A DNA stretch of 23,475 nucleotides from Chara braunii (lineage: Eukaryota; Streptophyta; Charophyceae; Charales; Characeae): contig BFEA01000018.1 of assembly GCA_003427395.1 (NCBI GenBank), positions 430,286-453,760 on the forward strand. The letters are read 5' to 3'. Positions 7,449 through 14,826 of the stretch are shown here, one piece after another. The notes beneath the pieces were generated by a model. The model was not told the origin of the DNA, did no database searches, and saw nothing but the letters and a program-made list of their open reading frames with translations. The position numbers were made by a program, and so were the translations under genes. The first letter of the stretch is position 1, and every line of letters starts with the position of its first letter.

Positions 7449-8457
7449 ACTCTGAGAAGTAGCAATCCAGGTTCTTTTTTTCTGCCTTCTCGATTTTCCT
7501 TCTTAATTTGATTTCTTCGTATTTCCTGTTTGTGGCTTTGACCCTTGAGATAATTTTGAGTTGTCCTGAGATCAGGGTAAGGCCTTTGTCTAGCCACTCC
7601 CCGTCACTTTCAAATAGTTCAGTCTTACATCGCCATTCCTCCCATGTTCTCCAAACCCAATTTACTATTCTTGGGTCCTCTAGCATATGAAGGCTTAGCC
7701 TGAACAGGCCTCGCCCTCTCGTGACCTGGGTATTCATGGTGAAGGTTACTGTTACTGGTTTATGATATGACATTGGGTCCAGTATGATATGTGTTTCTGC
7801 CACTAATTGCATGGCCTCTTGGTTTGTGAAGATAATGTCCAATCTTCGCCTAGTGTATCCCTTGTCGTTGGATGGGGTGGAAGAGACCCATGCGAAGTCT
7901 CTTTCTTGTTGATGTTTCAAACGAAAGGTGTCAAGCAGTCCGTTGTCTACGATGAAGTCAGAAAGGATGGCTGCCTCTTGAGGGTGACATAGAGGGGTTG
8001 AGGAATCCAAGTTTGGGATTGGGACCATATTCCAGTCCCCTCCAATGACTAAGAACTCCAATTGCGGTAAGTGATTTTTGAGTGAAAGTAGGAAGGGGAT
8101 TTTTTGGTTGTGGTATGATGAAGAGTAGATTGACATGAAGCACAAGTCTTGGTTATTGATTTGCATTTGCACCCACACCCATTGGCCAAGGGGATCCTTG
8201 CAGGTTTCTCGCACACAGGCTTCGAGTTTTCTATGTATCATGATGCATGTGCCCCCTCTTGTACCTTGGGCTGAAGTCCAAAACTGCAGTCCAGCCCACC
8301 ACTGCTCCATTGAGGTTAGTCTTTCCTCGCTCAATTTCGTTTCTTGGAGCATTGTTATCATGCATATTCGGTGTGGATCCATGATTTCAATCTGACATGT
8401 TTGAATTTGCCGTTGGAGTCAACCAAGCCCCAGACATTCCAGGAGACAGACCTGAGT
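7449..8457 (-). pseudogene. LINE-A ORF2: EEP (APE-like) endonuclease
   Basis: The domain begins KLRSVSWNVWGL near 8456. After a one-base frameshift near 8360 it continues as TMLQETK (metal-binding Glu), GGDWNMV (the GDxN box), RRRLDIIF, and MSYHKPV where the conserved box is SDH-x-P. The Asp is replaced by Tyr (codon TAT at 7765-7767; GAT would need one change), which should abolish catalysis. After the domain come WVWRTWEEW and ARRRTCWLQEWQNLQI, a linker seen in plant LINEs. In a live element this enzyme nicks the target DNA to prime reverse transcription. The frame runs on past 7449 into the chimera. Confidence 0.8.
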
Positions 8458-8481
8458 TTGAACTCCTCACCGAAAGTGAAA

Positions 8482-8526
8482 TGACTACAATCTGGAATTA
8501 CCTACCAGGTAGGGCCGTCGTCCTTT
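8482..8526. repeat. LINE-A target-site duplication, right copy
   Basis: An uninterrupted 45-base block TGACTACAATCTGGAAT ... GGGCCGTCGTCCTTT adjoins the 5' truncation point of LINE-A. It differs from the left copy (483-499 + 681-706) at two positions and lacks the foldback element, so it shows the empty site. Confidence 0.6.
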
Positions 8527-8941
8527 GAGGGGAAAAAAAAAAGCCACCGCTGGGTATGGTCCCAAGACTTTCGCCAAATATGAAAACGGAAAATTAATGG
8601 CGCGTGTATCTGTCGACAATTTTCTAAAAGATAAACGTTTGGAAAATAAGTGCGGTAGGCCCTCAGCGTGAATGAACGTCACGGGGACGCAGAGCTGGAG
8701 CGCCGACGCAGCGAGGGGGGGCTACCGGTAGGGGGAACTGGGCCGAGGAAGGCCAGGGTAAGGGGGCCTCGCTCCACTACCGGTACTCTCCACATGCACA
8801 AAACACACAAAAAATTATGGCGGTGTATTTGTCCATGTTCTTGCAGAAGAGTCATTCATTCTCATTTTGCACATTCGGAGAGTAAGAGTAGTGGAGCGAC
8901 GTCCTAATAACTCCAGAGCCACCTCCTTCAGGGCATACTCG
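8527..8941. other. Unassigned right flank of LINE-A
   Basis: It contains an A10 run near 8532-8542, CpG-rich sequence, and a short inverted pair CTACCGGTA (8721-8729) and CTACCGGTA (8777-8785), each near-palindromic around ACCGGT. No coding domain, RNA gene or transposon end is recognised. Confidence 0.4.
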
Positions 8942-9118
8942 CCCTCCAACACTTGCTTCCATCTTGGACGGAAGGTCTTTCTGGATGTATTCGACCTCGA
9001 CTAGGGCCAGCCTGAGATTCAGTCTGAAAAGTCCCTCCAACACTTGCTTCCATCTTGTACGGAAGGTCTCTCCGGATGTATTCGACCTCGACTAGGGCCA
9101 AATTCAGTCCGAAAAGTC
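8942..9118. repeat. Two-copy tandem duplication, ~90 bp
   Basis: Copy 1 (8942-9032) and copy 2 (9033-9118) both begin CCCTCCAACACTTGCTTCC and contain GTATTCGACCTCGACTAGGG. They differ by a few substitutions and a short indel. On the minus strand both read LVEVEYI-x2-DLP-x-KMEASVGG in the same phase, so an old coding origin is possible, but I recognise no protein. No further copies follow. Confidence 0.8.
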
Positions 9119-9538
9119 CTATAGAGCGCAGAAAAAGACCACAGGAGTATGGCCTCAACTGGTTGATAGCCACATCGGCGCCGGTGCTTCGCCGGTTGCA
9201 AGAAAGAGTGCGCACTTGAAAATGATTTGCACGTGGGCGTCCTCGCAAGTTCGTGATTTGCACCTCGAGCGTGGCGGTGTGCATTGCATCCTGAATGGTG
9301 ACCTTCCGCCTTTTTTTTTTCTCTTCTTTTTATTCCACCTATTTGTTTTTTTGAACATGAACGAGGTTTGGTCATCTGTTTGCCCTTCTCAGGGAAATGA
9401 CTCACGCTAAGGTAGGACTTCTTCGACTCAGCTCAGGAGGTTACTGTGGTCAGATGCATTCACGTTCGGCTGCAGCCAGGCACATCGAGGAAAGTGTCAG
9501 TGTGAGTATGCCCTCAGGAAGAATGCCAAAATGCACAA
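9119..9538. other. Unassigned spacer
   Basis: It contains a run of T/C at 9311-9350 (complement A-rich), which could be the tail of a minus-strand retroposon, and no recognised gene or repeat family. Short frames on either strand have no domain. Confidence 0.35.
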
Positions 9539-9734
9539 CCAAGGGCCTCGTTCGACACCACTACAAAACCCTTACATGTAAGGTTTTCATCGTTCCACCC
9601 CTCCCTAATCACGAAGAAAAAGAATTTTAATTTGTTTTCACATTCGCGGCCGTAAGGGCGGGCCCTACAAAAGTAAGTAACGCCCAGCCAAAACGGCCCT
9701 TACCGTAAGGACGGCCGTGGAGGTGACTTGAAAG
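9539..9734 (+). repeat. Outer inverted-repeat arm (left)
   Basis: It pairs with the complement of 10917-11114 through the subterminal blocks ACATGTAAGGTTTTCATCG, CACCCCTCCCTAATCACGAA and CGTGGAGGTGACTTGAAAG. After GACTTGAAAG the two sides diverge. Confidence 0.75.
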
Positions 9735-9825
9735 TAGGGGGTGGCACCCTTACATCCGTGAAAGAACCATTTTTTTAATTTTTTTTTTAACATCAGGTGT
9801 GTCTTTCGGCAACCTAGAACGCAAA
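9735..9825. other. Internal spacer of the nested cluster
   Basis: This short stretch with T-runs at 9770-9788 is not shared with the other arms and has no recognisable content. Confidence 0.4.
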
Positions 9826-9970
9826 CGGAGGCACCTGAAATGTAAGTGCGCCTAAGTGTAGGGTTTTTGTAAGTGGTTGTGGAACGAAAAATGAGCTAAG
9901 GGAAAATTAATCACTTTTTCGCCGTAAGGGCACCCTTACAAAGTAAGGGTTTTGTAGTGGTGTCGAACGA
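9826..9970 (-). repeat. Second-type inverted-repeat arm, terminus at right
   Basis: Its complement matches 10372-10519 from CGTTCGACACCACTACAAAA through CCCTTACAC-like G/T blocks, TTAATTTTCCCTTA, TTTTTCGTTCCACAACCACTT, CCTACACTTAGGCGCACTTA and TTTCAGGTGCCTCCG. Its partner arm on the left is missing, or has been replaced by the outer type. Confidence 0.7.
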
Positions 9971-10371
9971 GGCCCCAAGTCACACACTGCTCATTCCAAG
10001 CAAGCAAGGGCAGACTCATCCTGAAGACAACTACAGAGGGTAGAAGCGAGGACGTAAGCACACTGAGGCATGATAGAAGGCATTTTGTATTCTGTATTGC
10101 AGACAATACATACCAAGGCATACCGGCCCCCCTTGGTCCGGTAAAAAGCGAAGCTGGATAAAGCTGCCAGACCTATCACTCCCGGGTTGAATTGTGGGGT
10201 CCCCGGCCCCAAGTCCCACTAGCAGCGTTGAGCTACCTCAACGCCTGGATGTGGACGCTTTTGCCCAGATGTGCAAAAATGGTGTTGAGTTTCCTGAACT
10301 GCACGTCTCCACAAACACGTCCAGATTCAGGCGTTGAGGTAGCTCAACGCTGCTAGTGGGACTTGGGGCCC
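9971..10371. mobile_element. Foldback element FB-2, carrying an inserted LINE tail
   Basis: The arms are GGCCCCAAGTCCCACTAGCA + GCGTTGAGCTACCTCAACGC (10205-10245 on the left after the insertion) and their complement at 10325-10371. The arms themselves hold the short palindrome GCGTTGAG..CTCAACGC, so each can form a local hairpin. It has no coding capacity. It shares arm motifs with FB-1 (500-673). Its original left edge is 9971-9981, separated from the rest by the LINE fragment 9982-10204. Confidence 0.65.
9982..10204 (+). mobile_element. LINE 3'-end fragment inserted in FB-2 (11-bp duplication)
   Basis: The fragment is flanked by perfect direct repeats GGCCCCAAGTC (9971-9981 and 10205-10215). 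Its end carries the family tail: AAGCTGGATAAAGCTGCC followed by CCCGGGTTGAATTGTGGGGT, on the plus strand. There is no poly(A), which is unusual. It is either a tiny 5'-truncated LINE copy or a SINE that shares the LINE tail. Confidence 0.6.
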
Positions 10372-10519
10372 CGTTCGACACCACTACAAAATCTTTACTT
10401 TGTAAGGGCGCCCTTACGACGAAACAGTGATTAATTTTCCCTTAAACTATTTTTCGTTCCACAACCACTTATGAAAACCCTACACTTAGGCGCACTTACG
10501 TTTCAGGTACCTCCGATTC
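10372..10519 (+). repeat. Second-type inverted-repeat arm, left end of a ~545-bp MITE
   Basis: It pairs with the complement of 10772-10916 over ~136 bases with few mismatches. The shared order is CGTTCGACACCACTACAAAA, TTTGTAAGGGCGCCCTTACG, TTAATTTTCCCTTA, TTTTTCGTTCCACA and CTACACTTAGGCGCA. Confidence 0.7.
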
Positions 10520-10771
10520 CATTGTATGAGTTTTTTTCTTCAGGTTTTGAATGTCCGACCCGTAGTTGTGGCGGACATAATCGTGTCCGTGACCTTTGGG
10601 CCCATGAATCCGAATTGCGGCGAAGCGAGGTGGGCCTCCCGAATGGGCGCGCGACGTCGTCCACCCGCGCCGAAACATGGCACAAGGTCCACCGAATTCA
10701 AATTCAAATTCCGCACCGGCAGTGCGCTCCGTATGGACTGCTTTGTCGAGTTCTCGCCTGCGCGCTAGTGG
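10520..10771. other. Interior of the ~545-bp MITE
   Basis: About 250 bases of GC-rich unique sequence between the two arms. There is no transposase or other domain in any frame, consistent with a non-autonomous element. Confidence 0.55.
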
Positions 10772-10916
10772 CTGAAACGTAAATGCGCCTAAGTGTAGGG
10801 TTTTCATAAGTGGCTGTGGAACGAAAAATAGGTTAAGGGAAAATTAATCACTTTTTCGTCGTAAGGGCGCCCTTACAAAGTAAGTAAGGGTTTTGTAGTG
10901 GTGTCGAACGAGGCCC
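10772..10916 (-). repeat. Second-type inverted-repeat arm, right end of the ~545-bp MITE
   Basis: This is the complement of 10372-10506 with minor differences, including a short duplication of the TTAC stretch near the end. The terminus GAACGAGGCCC directly abuts the inner end of the outer arm at 10917. Confidence 0.7.
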
Positions 10917-11114
10917 TTTCAAGTCACCTCCACGGGCGTCCTTACGTTAAGGTCCGTTTTGGCTGCGGAGTCCTTACTTTTGTAGGGCCAACCCCCCTTA
11001 CGGCCGCAAATGTGAAAACAAGTTTGACCTCTTTTTCTTCGTGATTAGGGAGGGGTGGAACGATGAAAACCTTACATGTAAGGTTTTTGTAGTGGTGTCG
11101 AACGAGGCCCTTGG
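10917..11114 (-). repeat. Outer inverted-repeat arm (right)
   Basis: This is the complement of 9539-9734, ending TTTTTGTAGTGGTGTCGAAC + GAGGCCCTTGG. The flanking bases beyond CCAAGG do not match as a direct duplication. Confidence 0.75.
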
Positions 11115-11196
11115 CCCCGGGCCCCGGTGCTCCTGTTTTTTACCTTGCAATACACTTTTACGATTTCAGAAGGGAAAAAAAAAACAGCACAATCAG

Positions 11197-11230
11197 CCAA
11201 AAAAGAAAGAAAGAAAGAAAGAAAAAAAAG
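11197..11230 (+). repeat. A-rich tract with (GAAA)n
   Basis: Several GAAA/AAAG units directly precede the tRNA-like head at 11237. Such a tract can be the tail of an upstream retroposon or an insertion target. Confidence 0.7.
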
Positions 11231-11236
11231 TACAAT

Positions 11237-11395
11237 TAGCCTAGCTCAGTTGATACACCCATGAAGTGTTGAAAGGCAGGACCAGAGTTCGAATCGCGTA
11301 TCTAAATCTGAGTTACCTGAGGGAGGGAAGGAGGAGGGGAGGGCGGGAACCTAAACAGGGTCAATGAAAGTAGCCTGAAACCCCCCAAAAAGAAA
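11237..11395 (+). mobile_element. tRNA-derived SINE head with short body
   Basis: An A box (TAGCTCAGTTGA, 11242-11253) and a B box (GAGTTCGAATC, 11285-11295) are spaced as in a tRNA, i.e. an internal RNA polymerase III promoter. The cloverleaf is not intact (weak acceptor and anticodon stems), so it is not a tRNA gene. A G-rich body and an A-containing end (CCCCCCAAAAAGAAAGAAAC) follow. The exact 3' end is uncertain. Confidence 0.5.
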
Positions 11396-11480
11396 GAAAC
11401 AAGCCTGACCGTCTATCAAGTTGCAAAGTTGGTCAGAAATTGATGGAAAAATACCCCCAAAGAAGACCCTAAAATTGCCT

Positions 11481-11640
11481 GCCTGGTGGCTGAATGATAC
11501 TCACATAGAGCCAGGGATCATCATGACCGGTCTATCGAGGACCTTTCACACATGAGTTCGACGCCATTCCACCTCAATGGGATTTGAACCCCGGACCTAA
11601 TTCGCATGGGTTCCATGCATGCACCATTCAGCCACCAGGC
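11481..11640 (-). mobile_element. tRNA-derived SINE head with inverted terminal copy
   Basis: On the minus strand from 11640 the sequence reads GCCTGGTGGCTGAATGG (A box), then a tRNA-like anticodon region, then GGGGTTCAAATCCC (B box and T-arm). The other end (11481-11496, plus strand) is GCCTGGTGGCTGAATG, the same 16 bases in opposite orientation, a perfect inverted repeat; with one mismatch it extends to ~20. The A and B boxes fit the pol III consensus very well. This snapback form is odd for a SINE; it could arise by self-priming or by two copies meeting head to head. Confidence 0.6.
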
Positions 11641-11914
11641 ACGCAGGACGTTTTGAATTGCTTCCAAAGCAATTGAAAAGAATGAACACGGGGATACGAA
11701 CAGACTGTGAAAACTGACAGATATTATCACGACCCGTACTTGGATACGAACAGGCAAATCGTGAGTTTCCAAATCCCACAAATAGCCTGTACCAAACCCA
11801 TTTATGCATCTGCACTCTCACAATCTGGATGAATCATGTGCTGTATATGCCCCGATTCAGTCCGTAGGCAGGTGACAAATTGGGAAATACTTTGAAACAA
11901 TATGCATGGTTCGG
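11641..11914. other. Unassigned spacer
   Basis: About 270 bases of mixed composition with the direct repeat GGATACGAACAG (11692-11703 and 11752-11763, ~60 bases apart). No gene or element end is recognised. Confidence 0.4.
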
Positions 11915-12566
11915 AAAACTGAAGGGGCTGGCTGTGGTTTCACAAGACATGAGCTCTTAATGACAGACTGGCCAAAGTTTCCCCTGAAGGAAAACTCTCA
12001 GTCTGCAGTTGGCTAGAGGAGTGACCTCCTAGTCTAGAACAGTCGTTTAATTTTGGACTGGCGGGGGCAGGATAGCGGGGAAGCATGAAACGGTAGCTTT
12101 TGGCCCTGGTTTTTGGCAGGGGCAAGATCCACCTGGAGTGATGAGGGGCCCTAGGGGTCTCTGGGAGTCGCGTTTAGACTCTTTTGAAGCGAAGTCGGGT
12201 AATGCTCCCGGTTACGACTGTTAGTAGGATCCAGGCCAGAGGGATATCATGCGGACAGAAGTCTGGTTTGGACGCATAACGAATTTCCCATCAGGAAGTT
12301 CACCTTTTACTTTGCGCGTTAAAGTGTTATTTTTGGAAAGTGCTTATATTTGGGACGCTGGACCCGGTTTCCAGCAGATAGATTGCGATATTTACAACAG
12401 CTAGTCTGGTTTGCGAGCTTGGCTCGTAAGCGAAACTGGCTGATGCTGCCAGGATATCTCCGGGTGGATTTGTGAGGTCCCCCGCCTCGTCCCAAAGTCT
12501 TTTTGCAATAAAAGTTTATATTTTTTCCAAAAAAAAAAAAAAAAAAAAAAAAAACTGAAGGGGCTG
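11915..12566 (+). mobile_element. Retroposed LINE 3' fragment with poly(A) and 16-bp target duplication
   Basis: The perfect 16-bp direct repeat AAAACTGAAGGGGCTG lies at 11915-11930 and 12551-12566. The body ends with AATAAA (12507-12512) and about 22-26 A residues (12529-12554). The family tail motif (CCGGGTGGATTTGTGAGGTC, 12459-12478) and CTGGCTGATGCTGCC match the complement of the LINE-B 3' end at 14399-14450. These are the hallmarks of LINE-mediated insertion. The body has no ORF, so it is a 5'-truncated copy or a non-autonomous passenger using the LINE tail. The perfect duplication and long A tail mean it is the youngest-looking insertion in the window. Confidence 0.85.
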
Positions 12567-13207
12567 AAGACGAGAACAGGCCACTTGAATTTTTAAATCA
12601 CAAAAACAAACCCTGACGAAAACCTTTTTTTTTTATTTATTTATTTAACTTTGCTTGGTGTGAGGAATGAGCCCTCAAGAAGGGGGCCTTGCCATGATGT
12701 ACATGTTCTGGGCTAAGGGCCCTGCAAGCCTCGTGCCCGCCCTAAGTGAAGGCGGGCCAGCAAATCAACAAGAGCCCTCTGTGCATACATTTCACGAAGT
12801 GGGGTCCATACAGTTGCAGCACGCCAGTTGGTTGGAGTGCACCGAGTCTCGGATTTCAGCAAATGCTGGAAACCCAGGGCCTCTGAGTTAGTTAGGCCCT
12901 GGGTACTTGAACGTGAGGCCGACAATGCACGCTGGGTATAGAGGCCGAAAATGCCAAAGGGAAATCGGCCCACTATCTGAATCTGGCCGCAGGCCTTGCC
13001 GAAAGAGGTGCAACTGCATCCCCCGGGCCTCAACTGTATCGGCCTGGGTTCAGCCTCTGGGTCCCGGTCGCAGGCTGAAGGGAGGCCGCCCACACGCTGC
13101 ACTGGCATATAGGCAAGCAGGGCGAGTGGGCAGGGATCTTGGCCATTGCGAGCAAGGCCGGCACGCTGCTGCGTTGCATGCATGCTGCGCTGCGCTAAGG
13201 CTGAGGG
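12567..13207. other. Unassigned GC-rich stretch
   Basis: It includes a perfect 7-bp GC hairpin (GCCCGCC 12735-12741 with GGCGGGC 12751-12757) and an open frame on the minus strand (13264-12713) without any domain and running through ambiguous bases. The composition differs from the AT-richer surroundings. No gene or transposon is recognised. Confidence 0.4.
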
Positions 13208-13220
13208 NNGCAGGNNAGCN
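13208..13220. other. Ambiguous bases
   Basis: Five N positions (13208-13209, 13215-13216, 13220) lie in a GC-rich, GCTGC/GGGCGC-repetitive stretch. Isolated Ns, rather than a fixed-length gap, suggest unresolved base calls between near-identical copies or poor coverage. Confidence 0.95.
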
Positions 13221-13780
13221 CTAGGCGGTAGGGCGCTGCCTGCATACAGGGCGCTGGCGGCCATAGCCGGGCTGCCTGAGGGCGCAGGGGAGGTGAGGGC
13301 GAAGGTGGTTCTTCGGAGGTGAAGGGTGCTGTGTGGGTAAAAGGGAGAGTGTGGGTGAAGAGGACATGTACCTGGTGGAGGTGGAGGTCGGCATTGGTGT
13401 TGACATCATCACTCGCTGGTAGTCAAGTTACCTGGTTGCTTTCATTGCTGTAGTTGTAGGCTAGGCTGTAGAGTAGATAGGGCGCCTGGCGCCATTCACA
13501 AGAGAGCTACATTTGGGTTATGCTGTTGGTGTTGCCCTGTTGGGCATGGACATTGACTCACGATTCTTCTGTATCATTCTCAATGGGATGGTCACTCGGT
13601 TCCATGTGCTATCTGCTTTGGCTTTGACTACTTGGACTTCAGTGTGAATTTGCATTCTGGATTTCTGTGCTTCTTCCATATTCATGTGCCTTGCATTGGT
13701 ATTAAAAGGAACGAAAACCGTTTTGGGTGCTTCAAGACATCCCTTAAAATTAAAATTGGAATGGTACCGAAAAGTTGAAG
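13221..13780. other. Unassigned spacer
   Basis: A G/T-rich part (13260-13420) passes into sequence of average composition. Short minus-strand frames have no domain. Confidence 0.35.
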
Positions 13781-13782
13781 GG

Positions 13783-14120
13783 ATAATTTGCAAAAATACC
13801 CCTGTAAGTTGAGATATATGCCAAAATGTCCCTAAAGGACACTAACAGAGCGGAATGCTCCCCCTAACAAAAACTATATTTTGTAAAATGCCCCTGGTGT
13901 CGGTTGACCCCCCCCCCCAAATCTTTGCAATATGTCCCTACGGGTACCATCCAACTTTGCGAAATGCCAACCTGTCCTTGGCAACTTTTCCAAGGCCTGA
14001 TTGCAAGATGCCCACGCCTCAACAGCAAGATCCAGATTGCAAATTCGTGCACAGTTCTCACAAGAGCATAACACAGAGAAATTGGCCCAAAAGGGCATTA
14101 GGGGCATTTTACGGGGGCAT
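13783..14120 (+). repeat. Degenerate phased repeat TTTGCAAAATGCCCCT
   Basis: Variants of TTTGCAAAATRYCCCT occur near 13785, 13818, 13878, 13922, 13954 and 13999, with related GGCATTTTACGGGGGCATTT near 14103. Spacing is roughly 32-60 bases. A C13 run lies at 13906-13918. This may be an old decayed tandem array. No coding function is seen. Confidence 0.5.
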
Positions 14121-14339
14121 TTCACGAATTATCCCTCAGTTAAAAAAGCAAAAAGAAAAAAAGGGCAACAGCGTCGAGATATCATCAGCAAACTGACAGG
14201 CCCCAAATAAAATTCAGAGTTCTTTTTTTAATTCAAAATTATTTTGTTCTGTCCATCAACTTTATTTTGTTACACTGGTTTGGTTGCCAACTTAGGTCTG
14301 TTTTTTTTTTGTTTTTTTTTTTTGGTCTGTTTGTTAGTA
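14121..14339. other. AT-rich spacer at the LINE-B 3' flank
   Basis: It holds A-rich (14140-14165) and T-rich (14299-14322) tracts. GGTCTGTTT occurs twice (about 14295 and 14324). I could not find its partner at the 5' side of LINE-B, so no LINE-B target duplication is claimed. Confidence 0.4.
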
Positions 14340-14826
14340 TTTTTTTTTTTTTTTTAAAGAACACATTTAGTTATATTACCAAAGAACGCATTTATCACGA
14401 GGCCGGGGACCTCACATTTCAACCCGGAGTTATCCCGGCAGCATCAGCCGGTTTAGCGTCTGAGTTTCTCAGCCAAAAAATTCTATCTTGCATCCATATT
14501 CATCAGCCAACAACAAACAATCAGTATCACCACAACTACTTTACTTCCACAATGTCCCCTAGCTAATTCGACCCTACTCCTAAAACCTACCAAAGGGAAT
14601 GCACAGACCTATAGCCAGTCTGGCCTCGGCCTGAACCGGCCGAGAGGAACAACTGTTCCTTAGTAAAGTATCCAGGACGCTCTCCCTCCCCCACCTGTTG
14701 CGGCCTACCGTGACCACCGACCGGAACCAAGTGTCCCTGGTTCATTGACCTACCTAATCTACTGAGCACAACCATGGTGAGATAACCATTCTCCCCTCCG
14801 TGGTGACTGCCGCTAGCTGACAACCT
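14340..14826 (-). other. LINE-B 3' UTR and A tail
   Basis: Non-coding sequence after the ORF2 stop. The complement of 14399-14450 reads GGCTGATGCTGCCGGGATAA followed by CTCCGGGTTGAAATGTGAGG, the same tail as the retroposed copy ending at 12550. The A tail is 16 bases, with ~40 bases of unique sequence between motif and tail. Confidence 0.7.

Larger units (their letters stand above)
707..8481 (-). mobile_element. LINE-A: 5'-truncated L1-type non-LTR retrotransposon relic
   Basis: Reading the minus strand from 8457 gives, in order, a decayed EEP endonuclease, reverse transcriptase, connection region, a zf-RVT-like CCHC end, a 3' UTR and a short A tail (poly(T) at 706-714). ORF1 is absent, and the 5' junction falls just before the endonuclease start, the usual outcome of incomplete reverse transcription. 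The element is bounded by the ~45-bp duplication 483-706 / 8482-8526. Three internal foreign segments (1718-4427, 6386-6632 and the 7211-7448 artefact) split the domains; removing each restores one continuous frame. Several in-frame stops and at least one single-base frameshift show it is not functional. Confidence 0.8.
9539..11114. mobile_element. Nested cluster of long-inverted-repeat (MITE-like) elements
   Basis: The outermost arms (9539-9734 and 10917-11114) form a ~197-bp inverted repeat beginning CCAAGGGCCTCGTTCGACAC and running into CACTACAAAA, with few mismatches. Inside are three further arms of a second type (9826-9970, 10372-10519, 10772-10916) that share only the terminal ~26 bases (GGCCTCGTTCGACACC...CTACAAAA) with the outer arms. 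A foldback element sits between the first two. No transposase is present, so all are non-autonomous. No convincing target duplication was found for the outer pair, so the superfamily is left open. Confidence 0.65.

Noticed and set aside
9555-11095. CACTACAAAA reading as the end of a CACTA transposon
   Set aside because: The inverted repeat continues outward past CACTA to GGGCC, and the bases next to CACTA are themselves inverted, not a 3-bp direct duplication.
11237-11300. Functional tRNA gene
   Set aside because: A and B boxes are present but the acceptor, D and anticodon stems do not pair properly; a SINE head fits better.
12713-13264. 183-codon minus-strand ORF
   Set aside because: It runs through ambiguous bases and GC-rich repeats and has no recognisable domain.
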